Below, piece after piece: positions 9,814-18,439 of a stretch of DNA of 64,000 bases. How positions within the stretch are numbered: position 1 is the first letter of the stretch; each line of letters starts with the position of its first letter. This stretch comes from Pseudovibrio exalbescens DSM 16456 (GTDB taxonomy: Bacteria > Pseudomonadota > Alphaproteobacteria > Rhizobiales > Stappiaceae): the NCBI RefSeq assembly GCF_000422785.1, contig NZ_AUGS01000014.1, positions 49,487-113,486 on the forward strand. Reading direction: 5' to 3'. The position numbers were made by a program, and so were the translations under genes. The notes under the pieces were generated by a model that saw only the letters and a list, made by a program, of their open reading frames with translations, made no database searches and was not told the origin of the DNA.

Positions 9814-10128
9814 TTATTCGACGATATCGCTACCTTTGATTTCGACTTCATGGCCGGGGCCAGCATCAAATACGACTGTATAATCGACTTCTGGCTTTTC
9901 GAATTCGAACTCACTGAAGTCGCCCATTTCTCCTTCAAGAATGACATTTCCGTCGGAATCGAGAACTTTCATGCCGACGCCTGCCGCGGAAGAGCCGTCT
10001 GAAAACCCGCCTTCGCACAGCACGGTGCCATCACCATTGTCATAGCAAGAGCAAAGAGGTGTATGAGCAAGCGCTGCACTGGATAGCGCCATCAGACCCA
10101 AAGTTGAGAGAGCGATCAGTTTTCTCAT
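9814..10128 (-). CDS. Small Cys-containing periplasmic protein near feoAB
   Basis: A 104-residue protein. I chose the ATG at 10128 because AGGATAG lies just upstream and the product then starts with a normal signal peptide (MRKLIALSTLGLMALSSAALA). The mature N-terminus HTPLCSCYDNGDGTVLCEGG holds a His and three Cys, a plausible metal or disulfide site. The rest is acidic and beta-strand rich (VGMKVLDSDGNVILEGEMGD). It precedes the DUF4198 gene in the same direction and faces feoA. I do not recognise a named family; a periplasmic iron-uptake accessory is the best guess. Confidence 0.7.
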   Translation of the reverse strand: MRKLIALSTLGLMALSSAALAHTPLCSCYDNGDGTVLCEGGFSDGSSAAGVGMKVLDSDGNVILEGEMGDFSEFEFEKPEVDYTVVFDAGPGHEVEIKGSDIVE

Positions 10129-10171
10129 TTCTACTATCCTATTTCCATCGTGAGTAAGCATTTGCACCAAT

Positions 10172-10210
10172 TAGTTTAGAATCATCCAAAAATAGAACGA
10201 GTCTAAACTA
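10172..10210. promoter_or_regulatory. Inverted repeat with two Irr-box-like sites before feoA
   Basis: Perfect 9-bp arms TAGTTTAGA (10172-10180) and TCTAAACTA (10202-10210), 21 bp apart. Each arm begins a sequence resembling the alphaproteobacterial iron control element (TTTAGAA-N3-TTCTAAA): TTTAGAATCATCCAAA on plus and TTTAGACTCGTTCTAT on minus. Placed between the periplasmic gene (start 10128) and feoA (start 10384), it could control both. A separate 12-bp palindrome, TTGCAATTGCAA, lies at 10300-10311. Assignment to Irr is inference. Confidence 0.5.
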
Positions 10211-10383
10211 TCTGCGTTCTTGCTGTTTGTATGAATTCCAAAGTACTTTGGCTAAAAATTACTTTATTGATAGATTTTGTTGTTGTAAATAGTAGTCAGT
10301 TGCAATTGCAAGTGACGGCGCTGGCGGCGGTTCCCGCGCCACCTTGTTTTCAAAAAATGTAAAACCAGAAAACGGAGCCGAGC

Positions 10384-10647
10384 ATGATCATGAGAAATTC
10401 TGAAGTGATTTCAATTAGTTTGCGTTCCTTAAATGATGTTTCGCCTGGCACCCCCGTCTCCATCCGAAAGCTTCACGCAACTGGCGCCGTTCGCCAACGA
10501 CTACTGGATTTGGGGCTGATGCCAAACGTGCCTGTGACTGTGGTCCGAGCAGCCCCGCTGAACGATCCGATCGAGCTTCGTGTCGATGCTTCTGCGATCA
10601 CCTTGCGACGGCAAGAAGCAGCCACCGTAGAAGTGGATGAGGCATAA
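10384..10647 (+). CDS. feoA: FeoA ferrous iron transport protein
   Basis: An 87-residue cytoplasmic protein with the SH3-like FeoA fold. It starts with a charged strand, continues with the PGTPVSIRKL segment and then RQRLLDLGLMPNVPVTVVRAAPLNDPIELRV, the most conserved FeoA stretch. FeoA is thought to modulate the FeoB GTPase-permease. Its stop codon is directly followed by the feoB ATG, so the two are coupled. GGAG stands 6 bases before the start. Length and motifs are normal. The first residues MIM allow a start three codons later without changing the call. Confidence 0.92.
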   Translation: MIMRNSEVISISLRSLNDVSPGTPVSIRKLHATGAVRQRLLDLGLMPNVPVTVVRAAPLNDPIELRVDASAITLRRQEAATVEVDEA

Positions 10648-13164
10648 ATGGCTGGTTCAATTCAGGTGGCATTGGCAGGCCAGCAAAATGCAGGGAAGTC
10701 AACGCTTTTCAATGCTCTGACCGGTGCGCGCCAGCACGTTGCCAACTATCCGGGCGTCACCGTCGACAAGAAGTACGGTCACTACAGTTTCAATGGCACC
10801 GCGGTGGTCGCGGTGGACCTGCCGGGGACGTATTCGCTCACTTCGTTTTCACTGGAAGAAAGAGTGGCGCGTGACTTTCTTGTGCGGGAGCGTCCAGATG
10901 TCGCAGTCAATGTTGTGGATGCCGCTAATCTACGTCGTTCCTTGCATTTGACCCTTCAATTGCTGGAGATGGGGCTTAAAACGGTCGTCGCGCTGAACAT
11001 GATGGATGTGGCGAAGGGGCGTGGCCTCGACATCGACATTGCCACATTGTCGGCCCGCCTGTCTGTCCCGGTAATTGCTACTGTGGGCAGTCGGGGTGTC
11101 GGGCGCGAGGAACTGAAGCAACTCATTCACGATCGGTCCCGCCGGCCTCAACAGGCCTTGAAGCCGGTAAACTATGGTGAGTTGGAGCCGATTGTTGCCG
11201 ACGTTGCTCTGTCTTTGGGTGAGGTGGCGCTCGCCACGTCTCTGCCATCTCGTTGGCTGGCGCTCAAGATACTGGAGGGTGACCAACAAGCTGAGTTGCT
11301 CGTGCGTGAGCATATGTCTGCAGACAAGGCGCAAACTGTACTCGAAGCTGCACGCGAGATGGCCGCAACCTTCGAGGCGGCTAATGAATGCGATGTCTGT
11401 GATCATATTATCACGGCGCGAGATGCCCAAATCAGGGCCATTGTCGATGGGTGTGTTAAAGCGTCAGCGACGAAAGGGGAAACTCTCACAAGCAGGGTTG
11501 ATCGTGTTCTTCTGAACCGGTTGGCCGCCCCCTTTTTTCTCGTGCTTACCGTCTATCTGATCTATCAGGTTTCAATCGTTTGGGGCTATGAACTAACCAA
11601 TTACACGTGGCCGTATCTGGCCAAAACGCGTGAGTTGATTGCCGGGCTGTTGCCGAATGCAGGCTTTCTGGAGGATCCGTACACACGCTCCATGGGGCTG
11701 TGGCTAGTGGATTCCGCGAACACGCTTTTGAACTATGTCCCGATTTTCCTGATCCTGTTTGCGTTGATCGCCATACTTGAAGATTCGGGATACATGGCGC
11801 GGATCGCGTTCATTCTAGACAAGATACTGCATCGGTTTGGTTTGCATGGGCAAAGCACCCTGCCGCTCATTCTTGGCGGCGTGTTTGCAGGTGGTTGTGC
11901 AGTGCCCGGCATCATGGCAACCAAGGGTATTCCAGACAACCGGGCTCGGATGGCAACAATTTTCGCCGTGCCTTTCATGAATTGCCTAGCAAAGGTACCC
12001 CTCTACACCTTGCTGTTGGGTATATTCTTCGTCGAGGACAAGTCGTTGATGATGTTCTACATTTCAACGATGACCATCATTTTTGCGTTGCTGGTCTCCA
12101 AGCTGTTGACCAAGACGGTGCTGCGCGGTCAGGAAACCTCCCCCTTTGTCATGGAAATGCCGACCTATCATTTGCCGACCGTGTCTGGTGTATTGCGTCG
12201 GTCCTTTGAGCGCACATGGATTTATATCAAGAAGGTTGGCACCATAGTGATTGCTGTGGCGGTCGTGGTCTTTACGTTGTTGCAATTCCCCGGCTTGCCA
12301 GAGGAACGGATGGCTTACTACGAAAGCCAAGCGATAACTGCGGTCGAGAAATTCCAAAAGGCCATGAACGGCACGTCTTATGCGGCTGTTGCCGAGGATG
12401 AAAACATCGTGCCGCTGGTCAATTTTTATAGCAACTACAAGCGAGCGAAATTGAATGCAGGTGGCGCAGCCGGCTCCAAGCGCGTGGCCGAAACGTTCCA
12501 AGCTGAAAATCCGGCGTTCTACGCGTTGGTAAAGCCGCCGCGCGGTGACAAGGATGCCAAAAAGGGACGGCGCGCGCTGCGAAGTCTGATCCGCACACGC
12601 ATGACGTTACGACGGGACATGAAGGAAGAACGGATCACGAACTCCTTCCTCGGTGTGGTCGGCCGCTCCATGGAGCCAGTAACACAATTTGCTGGTTTCG
12701 ATTGGAAGATCAATGTGGCCTTGCTGTCGTCTTTTGCGGCTCGGGAAAGCAGCGTAGCCACTTTAGGGGTGCTGTTTCAGCAGGACGATGATCAGAACAG
12801 TTCACTTGAGGATCGCATGGGTTCAGAAACCCGTAGCGGCGGCGCCACTGCCTTGCTTGCGGTATCAATGATCCTGTTTTTCGCGTTGTATCCCCCATGT
12901 CTGGCGACGACGGTCATGGTGAAGGTGCAAACAGGCTCTTACATGTGGATGCTGTTTTCCATCCTGTTCCCGACCGTGTTGGGGCTGACAGTGTCCAGCC
13001 TGGTCTATTCCATAGGAGTTGCGACCGGTGTCTCCGGCATACAGATGATGACGATCGTCTATTTCTCGGCACTTGCCCTGTTGATCATCGTTGGCTTGAT
13101 GAGTGACAGGCGTTCAGCGTTGCGACTGCGACGGATGACTACCGAAGTATCAGGAGGTTCGTGA
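10648..13164 (+). CDS. feoB: FeoB ferrous iron permease, GTPase type
   Basis: An 838-residue inner-membrane Fe(II) importer. The N-terminal G domain shows G1 GQQNAGKST, G3 VDLPGTYS and G4 NMMD, followed by a helical regulatory domain to about 280. The membrane core has two Gate regions, including GGCAVPGIMATKGIPDNRAR with the conserved Cys. Between about residues 552 and 662 lies a soluble, highly charged insertion (KPPRGDKDAKKGRRALR region) not found in the Escherichia coli type, which explains the length above the usual 770 or so. The gene runs into a Cys-rich partner through a TGATG overlap. Confidence 0.95.
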   Translation: MAGSIQVALAGQQNAGKSTLFNALTGARQHVANYPGVTVDKKYGHYSFNGTAVVAVDLPGTYSLTSFSLEERVARDFLVRERPDVAVNVVDAANLRRSLHLTLQLLEMGLKTVVALNMMDVAKGRGLDIDIATLSARLSVPVIATVGSRGVGREELKQLIHDRSRRPQQALKPVNYGELEPIVADVALSLGEVALATSLPSRWLALKILEGDQQAELLVREHMSADKAQTVLEAAREMAATFEAANECDVCDHIITARDAQIRAIVDGCVKASATKGETLTSRVDRVLLNRLAAPFFLVLTVYLIYQVSIVWGYELTNYTWPYLAKTRELIAGLLPNAGFLEDPYTRSMGLWLVDSANTLLNYVPIFLILFALIAILEDSGYMARIAFILDKILHRFGLHGQSTLPLILGGVFAGGCAVPGIMATKGIPDNRARMATIFAVPFMNCLAKVPLYTLLLGIFFVEDKSLMMFYISTMTIIFALLVSKLLTKTVLRGQETSPFVMEMPTYHLPTVSGVLRRSFERTWIYIKKVGTIVIAVAVVVFTLLQFPGLPEERMAYYESQAITAVEKFQKAMNGTSYAAVAEDENIVPLVNFYSNYKRAKLNAGGAAGSKRVAETFQAENPAFYALVKPPRGDKDAKKGRRALRSLIRTRMTLRRDMKEERITNSFLGVVGRSMEPVTQFAGFDWKINVALLSSFAARESSVATLGVLFQQDDDQNSSLEDRMGSETRSGGATALLAVSMILFFALYPPCLATTVMVKVQTGSYMWMLFSILFPTVLGLTVSSLVYSIGVATGVSGIQMMTIVYFSALALLIIVGLMSDRRSALRLRRMTTEVSGGS

Positions 13165-13376
13165 TGGAGGACAAGGCTATCCTCGATGCAGCATCGTCCG
13201 GCCTGGCGGACTATGCCATCGTTGTGCTCGTAATCCTTGGGGCGCTTTACTACCTCTATCGCAAGTTATGGGTGCGAAAGGGGGCCTGTGATTCCTGTCC
13301 GCAGAGCAAGACCGGGTGTGCTGGTTGCGCACCTAAGTTCACGGGGTCTGACGGTGATGAAACGGGAAAAACATAG
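13164..13376 (+). CDS. FeoB-associated Cys-rich membrane protein
   Basis: A 70-residue protein with one N-terminal transmembrane helix (about 15-35, YAIVVLVILGALYYLYRKLW) and a cytoplasmic tail with four Cys in CDSCPQSKTGCAGC. This matches the FeoB-associated Cys-rich membrane protein family, which takes the place of FeoC in many bacteria. Start chosen at the ATG overlapping the feoB stop (TGATG), with AGGAGG six bases upstream. The Cys cluster may bind iron or an Fe-S cluster and adjust FeoB activity; this is inferred from family and position. Confidence 0.85.
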   Translation: MEDKAILDAASSGLADYAIVVLVILGALYYLYRKLWVRKGACDSCPQSKTGCAGCAPKFTGSDGDETGKT

Positions 13377-13492
13377 TCTTTCGGCAGACCAGCGTTTCGG
13401 TGCTCTCACGCCGAGAGCCGGTTGGCGATTTCTGGCACAGGTAGTCGGCTGATCAAGCCATTCGATCATTGGTTGCCAAGCTCATAGAGAGA

Positions 13493-13522
13493 GGCGGCGC
13501 TGCTCAACAGAACAGTGCCGCC
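13493..13522 (-). terminator. Stem-loop after the sugar ABC operon
   Basis: GGCGGCGCTG pairs with CAGTGCCGCC (10 bp, one G-T pair) around a ten-base loop, about 25 bp beyond the stop of the binding-protein gene. No T run follows on the minus strand, so termination efficiency is uncertain. Confidence 0.45.
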
Positions 13523-13546
13523 CTCAGAATTGTTGGCAAGCGGGGC

Positions 13547-14797
13547 TTACTTCATGCCAAGCTGCAGGCGCAGGGTCTCTGCGAGGTCTTCGATCGTTGC
13601 TTTGGCATCTTCTCCTTCGGTGATCTCAACCAGAGACGCCGCGATCAGGTCCGTGACGGCAACACCTTCTGCACCCGGATAGGCATACCAAGGACCTGCA
13701 TAGGTTGCGACTTGCGTATGGGCAACGCGAGAGTTCGGGTTGGCCGCGTAAAATTCACCCAAATAGCTCTCGTCTTCAATCACCTTGGCATTGGCCGGCG
13801 CATATCCGGTGTTTTCAACGATGATCTTCTGCCCCTCAGGTCCGGTGACGTATTTGATGTATTCCCATGCGGCCGCCTGTTTGTCAGCGTCCTTTGTCAG
13901 CATGACGATGCCGGAGCCGCCTGTCGGAAAGTACACGCGGCTTGTGTCGTCAGTTGCGATCGGCAATGGCTTGACGACTGGGGCAAATGCCTCGCCAGCA
14001 CCTGCCTCAAAGGCCTTCTGTAGTGAAGAGCTTTCGAACATGATGCCAAGTGTACCGGCTGGGAATGCCTGACGGGCTTCGTTCTGGCCGTAGGATTTCA
14101 TGCCTGCTTCAGTTGCGAACCGCTGGTATAGACCCGCTGCTGTAAAACCTGCCTCATTATCGAAAGTGATATCACTTTCGTTTTCGTTCATTGGACGACC
14201 GCCATGTGAACCAAGCAATGACTGGAAACGCCAATCGTGACGGCCAATCCAGACGCCGTCTGTTTTATCATCCAATTGGTTGATCTTCGCAGCCAGTTCG
14301 ATCACACCGTCGAAAGTGGTTGGGAAGGTGTCCATGGATCCCCCGGCCTTTTCGACCAGATCCGGGTTGACGTACATGACGAGTGTGGAGGCGGAGGTGC
14401 CGAGGGCATGTTGCTTGCCTTCATACTGGCCAAGCGACAAGAGTGCCGGGGTGTAGCCCAGAGCTTCTGCCTGATCGCCGAGATAATCATCGAGTGGCTG
14501 AGTAAGGCCGCGATCCTCCAGAATCCGCCAACGGTTCAGACCGACATAGGCCACATCCGGGGTCGTTCCGGCAACAGATTCACGCAGTAGACGCTGAACG
14601 CCGTCCGCATAGCTTTCTGCAGGGCCGTCGATTACGACCTTGATGTCTGGATGCTGTTCCATGAAAGCATCCGCCAGCTTTTGCTGGGTTTCTGCCCAGA
14701 TCGTGGGGATTGCATAATGAACGCGAATTTCAGTTTCCTGCGCATGGGCGACAGTGGCGACGCAGGCGAGTGCTGCAGCATAAAGGACAGGTTTCAT
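13547..14797 (-). CDS. Sugar ABC transporter substrate-binding protein
   Basis: A 416-residue family 1 extracellular solute-binding protein. A signal peptide (MKPVLYAAALACVATVAHA) precedes a mature chain starting QETEIRVHYAIPTIW. Other marks are FMEQHPDIKVVIDG, GTTPDVAYVGLNRW and the C-terminal AAAWEYIKYVTGPEGQ segment of sugar-binding proteins. It is the last gene of an operon ordered ATPase, two permeases, binding protein. A disaccharide, polyol or glycerol-3-phosphate-like compound is possible; the sequence does not decide. Positions 14161-14180 inside the gene form a perfect 20-bp palindrome, noted separately. Confidence 0.88.
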   Translation of the reverse strand: MKPVLYAAALACVATVAHAQETEIRVHYAIPTIWAETQQKLADAFMEQHPDIKVVIDGPAESYADGVQRLLRESVAGTTPDVAYVGLNRWRILEDRGLTQPLDDYLGDQAEALGYTPALLSLGQYEGKQHALGTSASTLVMYVNPDLVEKAGGSMDTFPTTFDGVIELAAKINQLDDKTDGVWIGRHDWRFQSLLGSHGGRPMNENESDITFDNEAGFTAAGLYQRFATEAGMKSYGQNEARQAFPAGTLGIMFESSSLQKAFEAGAGEAFAPVVKPLPIATDDTSRVYFPTGGSGIVMLTKDADKQAAAWEYIKYVTGPEGQKIIVENTGYAPANAKVIEDESYLGEFYAANPNSRVAHTQVATYAGPWYAYPGAEGVAVTDLIAASLVEITEGEDAKATIEDLAETLRLQLGMK

Positions 14798-14869
14798 TGG
14801 TCTTAGAACTCCAGTTTATTCAGTCGAGAGGCGGCACAGTTGAACCTGCGCACTTGTTGAGTTGTGACA

Positions 14870-15700
14870 TCATCCCTTCAGGCCGCCGGTAGCGAGGCCT
14901 TGGGGGAACTTGCGTTGTGCGAACAGAAACGCCAGAACGAGCGGGGCCGTGATCAAGACCGTTGCCGCCATGAGCGCGCCGACGTCGTTGCCGGATTCCT
15001 CATCCCGGAAAAACAAAATGCCTCTGGGCGGGGTGGCCAGATGCGGATCGGTGGTTGCAATGAGCGGCCAAAAGAGATCGTTCCAGTGTGCGGTGATGGA
15101 GAAAATGGCAAATGCCGTTGCTGCCGGGAGCGCGAGCGGAAAAGCTATGCGCCAGACAATGGCTGTTTCGCTCAGGCCATCGACGCGTGCAGCATCAAAC
15201 AATTCTGCTGGCACCTGTGCCAGAAATTGGCGGAAGAGGAAGATGCCGAATGCGGTCGGTATGAACGGTAGAATAAGCGCCCAATAGCTGTTGAGCAGAC
15301 CCAGTTGGGCAAACCCCAGAAAAATGGGAATGGCCGTCACATGAAATGGCACCAGCAAGGCGGCCAGCACCATGCCGAAGATGAGCGTGCGACCTGCAAA
15401 CCGACGTTGTGTAAGAGCGAAGGCACAAGGGACGCTGAACAGGATCTGGAAGGCCAGGATGCCAAATACGACGATGAGACCATTGAGCAGATAGCGGGGT
15501 ACATCTGTTTCCGTGAGCGCCACCACAAAATTGCGCCATTCAATTGAAGAGGGCAGCAACTGGATTGAAGCACTGAAGATTTCATCTTGTGGTTTGAATG
15601 CCAGAGACAACATCCAGATGAACGGTAGCAAAATGGCGACTGCGCCAAGGGTCAGGAGGGTCAGCGAAAGTGCGCGACCCAAGAAGCGGTTGAAAGTCAT
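14870..15700 (-). CDS. Sugar ABC transporter permease, MalG type
   Basis: A 276-residue inner-membrane permease with six predicted helices. The EAA loop reads ELFDAARVDGLSETAIVWRIAFPLALPA, the contact site for the ATPase. The N-terminal layout (RALSLTLLTLGAVAILLPFIWMLSLAFKP) is typical of the second (MalG/UgpE) permease of carbohydrate importers. It overlaps the upstream permease gene by four bases and is 72 bp from the binding-protein gene. No defect seen. Confidence 0.92.
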   Translation of the reverse strand: MTFNRFLGRALSLTLLTLGAVAILLPFIWMLSLAFKPQDEIFSASIQLLPSSIEWRNFVVALTETDVPRYLLNGLIVVFGILAFQILFSVPCAFALTQRRFAGRTLIFGMVLAALLVPFHVTAIPIFLGFAQLGLLNSYWALILPFIPTAFGIFLFRQFLAQVPAELFDAARVDGLSETAIVWRIAFPLALPAATAFAIFSITAHWNDLFWPLIATTDPHLATPPRGILFFRDEESGNDVGALMAATVLITAPLVLAFLFAQRKFPQGLATGGLKG

Positions 15701-16599
15701 CTGTAATGGACCTTCCGTTCGACAACTCTGAACTGAAGCAGGGTCAAAACCAGCAGAATGGCAAAAAAGACAATTGTGATTGCGCTTGAGTAGCCCGCCT
15801 TGAAATAGACGAATCCCTCGCGGTACAAGGCGTAGACCAGCGTGTCTGAGGCAAAGGCGGGGCCGCCTTTTGTGAGCGTCGCGACTGTTTCGAAAACCCT
15901 GAAAGCATTCGCTGCCGTAATCACCATGACGAACAGGGTGGTGGGTCCGAGCATGGGCCAGGTAACCGTCCAGAAGCTGGACCAGGGACTGCCCGCACCG
16001 TCGACTTCAGCAGCATCGTACAACTCATCAGGAATGGCTAGGAGGCCCGCGAGAAATAGCACCATGTTGTAGCCCACGGTTTGCCAGATGCCTATGATTG
16101 AGAGGGTATAGAGAACAAGGCCGCGATCACCCAACCAGTTCTGAGGTGGCAGGTTGACGGCAACCAGACCCTGATTGACGACACCCAGTGATGGATGCAA
16201 AACCATTTGCCACGCAACAGACATAGCCACCAGCGTGGCCGCGACCGGCAGGAAGTAGACGGTGCGAAACACGTTCGACAGACGGGGTGCCCAGTGGTTC
16301 ATGCGATGAAGCCCCAGTGCAACCAACAACCCCAGAACCACTGAGCCGGGAATGACAACCGCAACATAAATCAGTGTGTTGGTTATGGCTTTGCGTCCGA
16401 GTGTTGAACTGAAGAGTTTCTGGTAGTTTTCCAGTCCAATCCAGGAAAACGTCGTGGCGCCGAACTGATAATCGGTCAGGGACAACATTGCGACGATCGC
16501 CACAGGCAGGAAGATAAAAACAACCATTGCCAATGTGGCAGGTCCTGCGAGCCAGATATCCGTGAGGCGTTCGCGTGTAGCCAGGCTCAAGGCGGTCAT
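15697..16599 (-). CDS. Sugar ABC transporter permease, MalF type
   Basis: A 300-residue inner-membrane permease. Six helices are visible, with the EAA motif ELYDAAEVDGAGSPWSSFWT followed by VTWPMLGPTT. It has the short MalF/UgpA-like form without the long periplasmic loop of enteric MalF. Four-base overlaps with the ATPase gene upstream and the MalG-type permease downstream indicate one translationally coupled operon. It forms the heterodimeric pore with the next gene's product. Confidence 0.92.
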   Translation of the reverse strand: MTALSLATRERLTDIWLAGPATLAMVVFIFLPVAIVAMLSLTDYQFGATTFSWIGLENYQKLFSSTLGRKAITNTLIYVAVVIPGSVVLGLLVALGLHRMNHWAPRLSNVFRTVYFLPVAATLVAMSVAWQMVLHPSLGVVNQGLVAVNLPPQNWLGDRGLVLYTLSIIGIWQTVGYNMVLFLAGLLAIPDELYDAAEVDGAGSPWSSFWTVTWPMLGPTTLFVMVITAANAFRVFETVATLTKGGPAFASDTLVYALYREGFVYFKAGYSSAITIVFFAILLVLTLLQFRVVERKVHYR

Positions 16600-17687
16600 G
16601 GTGCAGCCTCCAGACGATTGCCGGAGGACGGGTCGAACAAATGAATGCGATGAGGTTCAGCTTGAAGTCGAACAGTTGTCCCTTCCGCAGGTACGGTGAA
16701 GTCGCCGGGTGCGAGCGCGGTGATCTCCTTGCCCGAGGGAAGGTGCAAGGTGAGAACGATTTCGGAGCCCAGAAACTCAGCATTATGAAGACTTGCAGAT
16801 ATGGACCCTTCAGTGCTTGGGGTCAGGTGTTCCGGGCGCACTCCGAGCAACGCCTGTTCATTAGCTGAATGCAGCCCGGTTGGGCCATCTTCGGGTGCGA
16901 ACAGATTGATGCTGTTCGTGCCGATAAACGCCGCGACCTCGCGGTTGGCGGGTCTGTCATATAAATCCCGTGGCGTGCCAACCTGCGCCACATGACCGCC
17001 CATCATCACGATGATCTGGTCTGCCATTGCCATTGCTTCTGCCTGATCGTGCGTGACGTAAACAAATGGGCGCCCCGTGCGTTTGTGTAACGCGGTCAGT
17101 TCTCCTCGCATCTTCACGCGAAGGCGCGCATCAAGATTGGACAGGGGTTCATCCAGGAGGAATAGAGCGGGGTCGCGGACCATGGCTCGACCGAGGGCTA
17201 CCCGTTGCTTCTGCCCGCCCGAGAGTTCAGAGGGTTTGCGTCCCAACAGGTTATCAAGGCCCAATACGGCGGCGGCTTGTTCAATCTTGTCCGCTATCAT
17301 GGCGCGGTTTTTCTGCGCACCTGGAACTAAAGCGCCGAGGAGTGGCATGCGTCCAAATGTGGACAGGTGTCGCATTGTCAACGGCAGAGCCATATTCTGA
17401 AACACGGTGAGATGCGGATAGAGCGCGTATGACTGAAACACCATGGCGATGTTGCGTTGGTGGGCGGTCTTTTCCGCAACGCTCCGTCCTTGCAGCAGCA
17501 CTTGACCACTTGTTGGGCGATCAAGCCCGGCCATGATACGCAAGGTAGTAGATTTTCCGCAGCCGGAGGAACCCAAGAGCGCTGTAAAGCTGCCTTCGGA
17601 AATTGTGATGTTGATCGACTTCAAGACATCTGTCTTGCCGAAGCGGCGGCAGACATCGCGCAGTTCGAGGACGGGGGATGGGCACAT
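16596..17687 (-). CDS. Sugar ABC transporter ATP-binding protein, UgpC/MalK type
   Basis: A 363-residue ATPase of the carbohydrate uptake family. Walker A is GSSGCGKST, the signature LSGGQKQRVALG, Walker B LFLLDEPLSNLD and the switch His is in YVTHDQAEAMAMAD. From about residue 235 a TOBE-type regulatory domain follows. The first gene of the four-gene importer. A TGTAA-N6-TTACA operator candidate lies 17-32 bp upstream of its start, inside the gap to the SLOG-like gene, so importer expression is probably controlled there by the nearby DeoR regulator. Confidence 0.92.
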   Translation of the reverse strand: MCPSPVLELRDVCRRFGKTDVLKSINITISEGSFTALLGSSGCGKSTTLRIMAGLDRPTSGQVLLQGRSVAEKTAHQRNIAMVFQSYALYPHLTVFQNMALPLTMRHLSTFGRMPLLGALVPGAQKNRAMIADKIEQAAAVLGLDNLLGRKPSELSGGQKQRVALGRAMVRDPALFLLDEPLSNLDARLRVKMRGELTALHKRTGRPFVYVTHDQAEAMAMADQIIVMMGGHVAQVGTPRDLYDRPANREVAAFIGTNSINLFAPEDGPTGLHSANEQALLGVRPEHLTPSTEGSISASLHNAEFLGSEIVLTLHLPSGKEITALAPGDFTVPAEGTTVRLQAEPHRIHLFDPSSGNRLEAAP

Positions 17688-17703
17688 GCTTGCGATTGCC
17701 TTT

Positions 17704-17719
17704 TGTAAATTATATTACA
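17704..17719. promoter_or_regulatory. Candidate DeoR operator 1 (TGTAA-N6-TTACA)
   Basis: TGTAA ATTATA TTACA, extended to a six-base arm on each side (TTGTAA/TTACAA). It lies directly upstream of the ABC ATPase gene. The same half-site pair and spacing recur at 18397-18412 beside the DeoR gene, which makes the pair a good operator candidate. Confidence 0.55.
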
Positions 17720-17743
17720 ACTAACGCTGAGTCGGTGTATGTT

Positions 17744-18376
17744 TTATGACGCTTGCGCCCGAGCAAACAGATGATCGGCCATCAGGGTGATCGCGTCACT
17801 CGCGCTGTCAGCTGTTTGAAGGCCCGCAACCGGGGTTGCGCCGCACAGACCGATCACAGGTTTGGAGAAATGCAGCCCATAGGCGATTTCGGTCAGGGTG
17901 CCGTAGGAACCGCCGATCGCGATGAGAACCTCGCAGGATTTCGCGATGATCATGTTGCGGGCCTCGCTCAAGCCCGTGGCGATCGGCAGGGCTATGTACG
18001 GGTTCGCTGCTTGCCATTCGTGATCTGGAATAAGGCCAACGGTTAGCCCGCCTTGTTCGAAGCACCCTTTGGCTGCGGCCGTCATGACACCCGTTTTGCC
18101 TCCGCAGATCATCGTAATTCCCAAATCAGCCAGTCTTGCACCGATTTCCTGCGCCGTGGACAATTGATCGTCGGTTGCGTCACGAGGGCCGATGACACCA
18201 ACTGGTAGTTTGCGCCGATTGGAGGCATTCTTGAGAACGCGCAGCGCTTCTTGTGCATTGGCCTGAATTGCTTCCTTCGGCAGATCGGCGGGCCGCCATG
18301 TCCAGGTCCATGGGTCTAATTGGCCGTGCAGGCTGAACACATTGTTCTTAGTGACAAAAAGCTGCGGTATAGGCAT
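17744..18376 (-). CDS. TIGR00725-like SLOG/LOG family protein
   Basis: A 210-residue Rossmann-like protein of the SLOG superfamily, related to lysine decarboxylase-like LOG enzymes. Seen motifs: GPRDATDDQL, ICGGKTGVMTAAAKG (nucleotide-binding loop) and SEARNMIIAKSCEVLIAIGGSYGTLTEI, the counterpart of the LOG PGGxGTxxE signature. LOG proteins release cytokinin bases from nucleotides, but many TIGR00725 members have unknown substrates. It sits upstream of the sugar importer on the same strand and diverges from the DeoR gene, so co-regulation is likely. A sugar- or nucleotide-sensing role is speculative. Confidence 0.8.
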   Translation of the reverse strand: MPIPQLFVTKNNVFSLHGQLDPWTWTWRPADLPKEAIQANAQEALRVLKNASNRRKLPVGVIGPRDATDDQLSTAQEIGARLADLGITMICGGKTGVMTAAAKGCFEQGGLTVGLIPDHEWQAANPYIALPIATGLSEARNMIIAKSCEVLIAIGGSYGTLTEIAYGLHFSKPVIGLCGATPVAGLQTADSASDAITLMADHLFARAQAS

Positions 18377-18396
18377 TGGCGTCTTTCGATAGTACG

Positions 18397-18412
18397 TGTA
18401 AGATAATTTACA
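18397..18412. promoter_or_regulatory. Candidate DeoR operator 2 (TGTAA-N6-TTACA)
   Basis: TGTAA GATAAT TTACA in the 63-bp divergent space between the SLOG-like gene (start 18376) and the DeoR gene (start 18440). It has the same arms and spacer length as the site at 17704-17719. Position fits both autoregulation and control of the minus-strand operon. Confidence 0.55.
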
Positions 18413-18439
18413 TCTTTACTCCTTGGATTTAACAGTTTC

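Noticed and set aside
14161..14180. Operator inside the binding-protein gene
   Set aside because: The palindrome is real, but it encodes SDITF in a conserved reading frame and no promoter is near; kept only as a comparison for the site at 34007.
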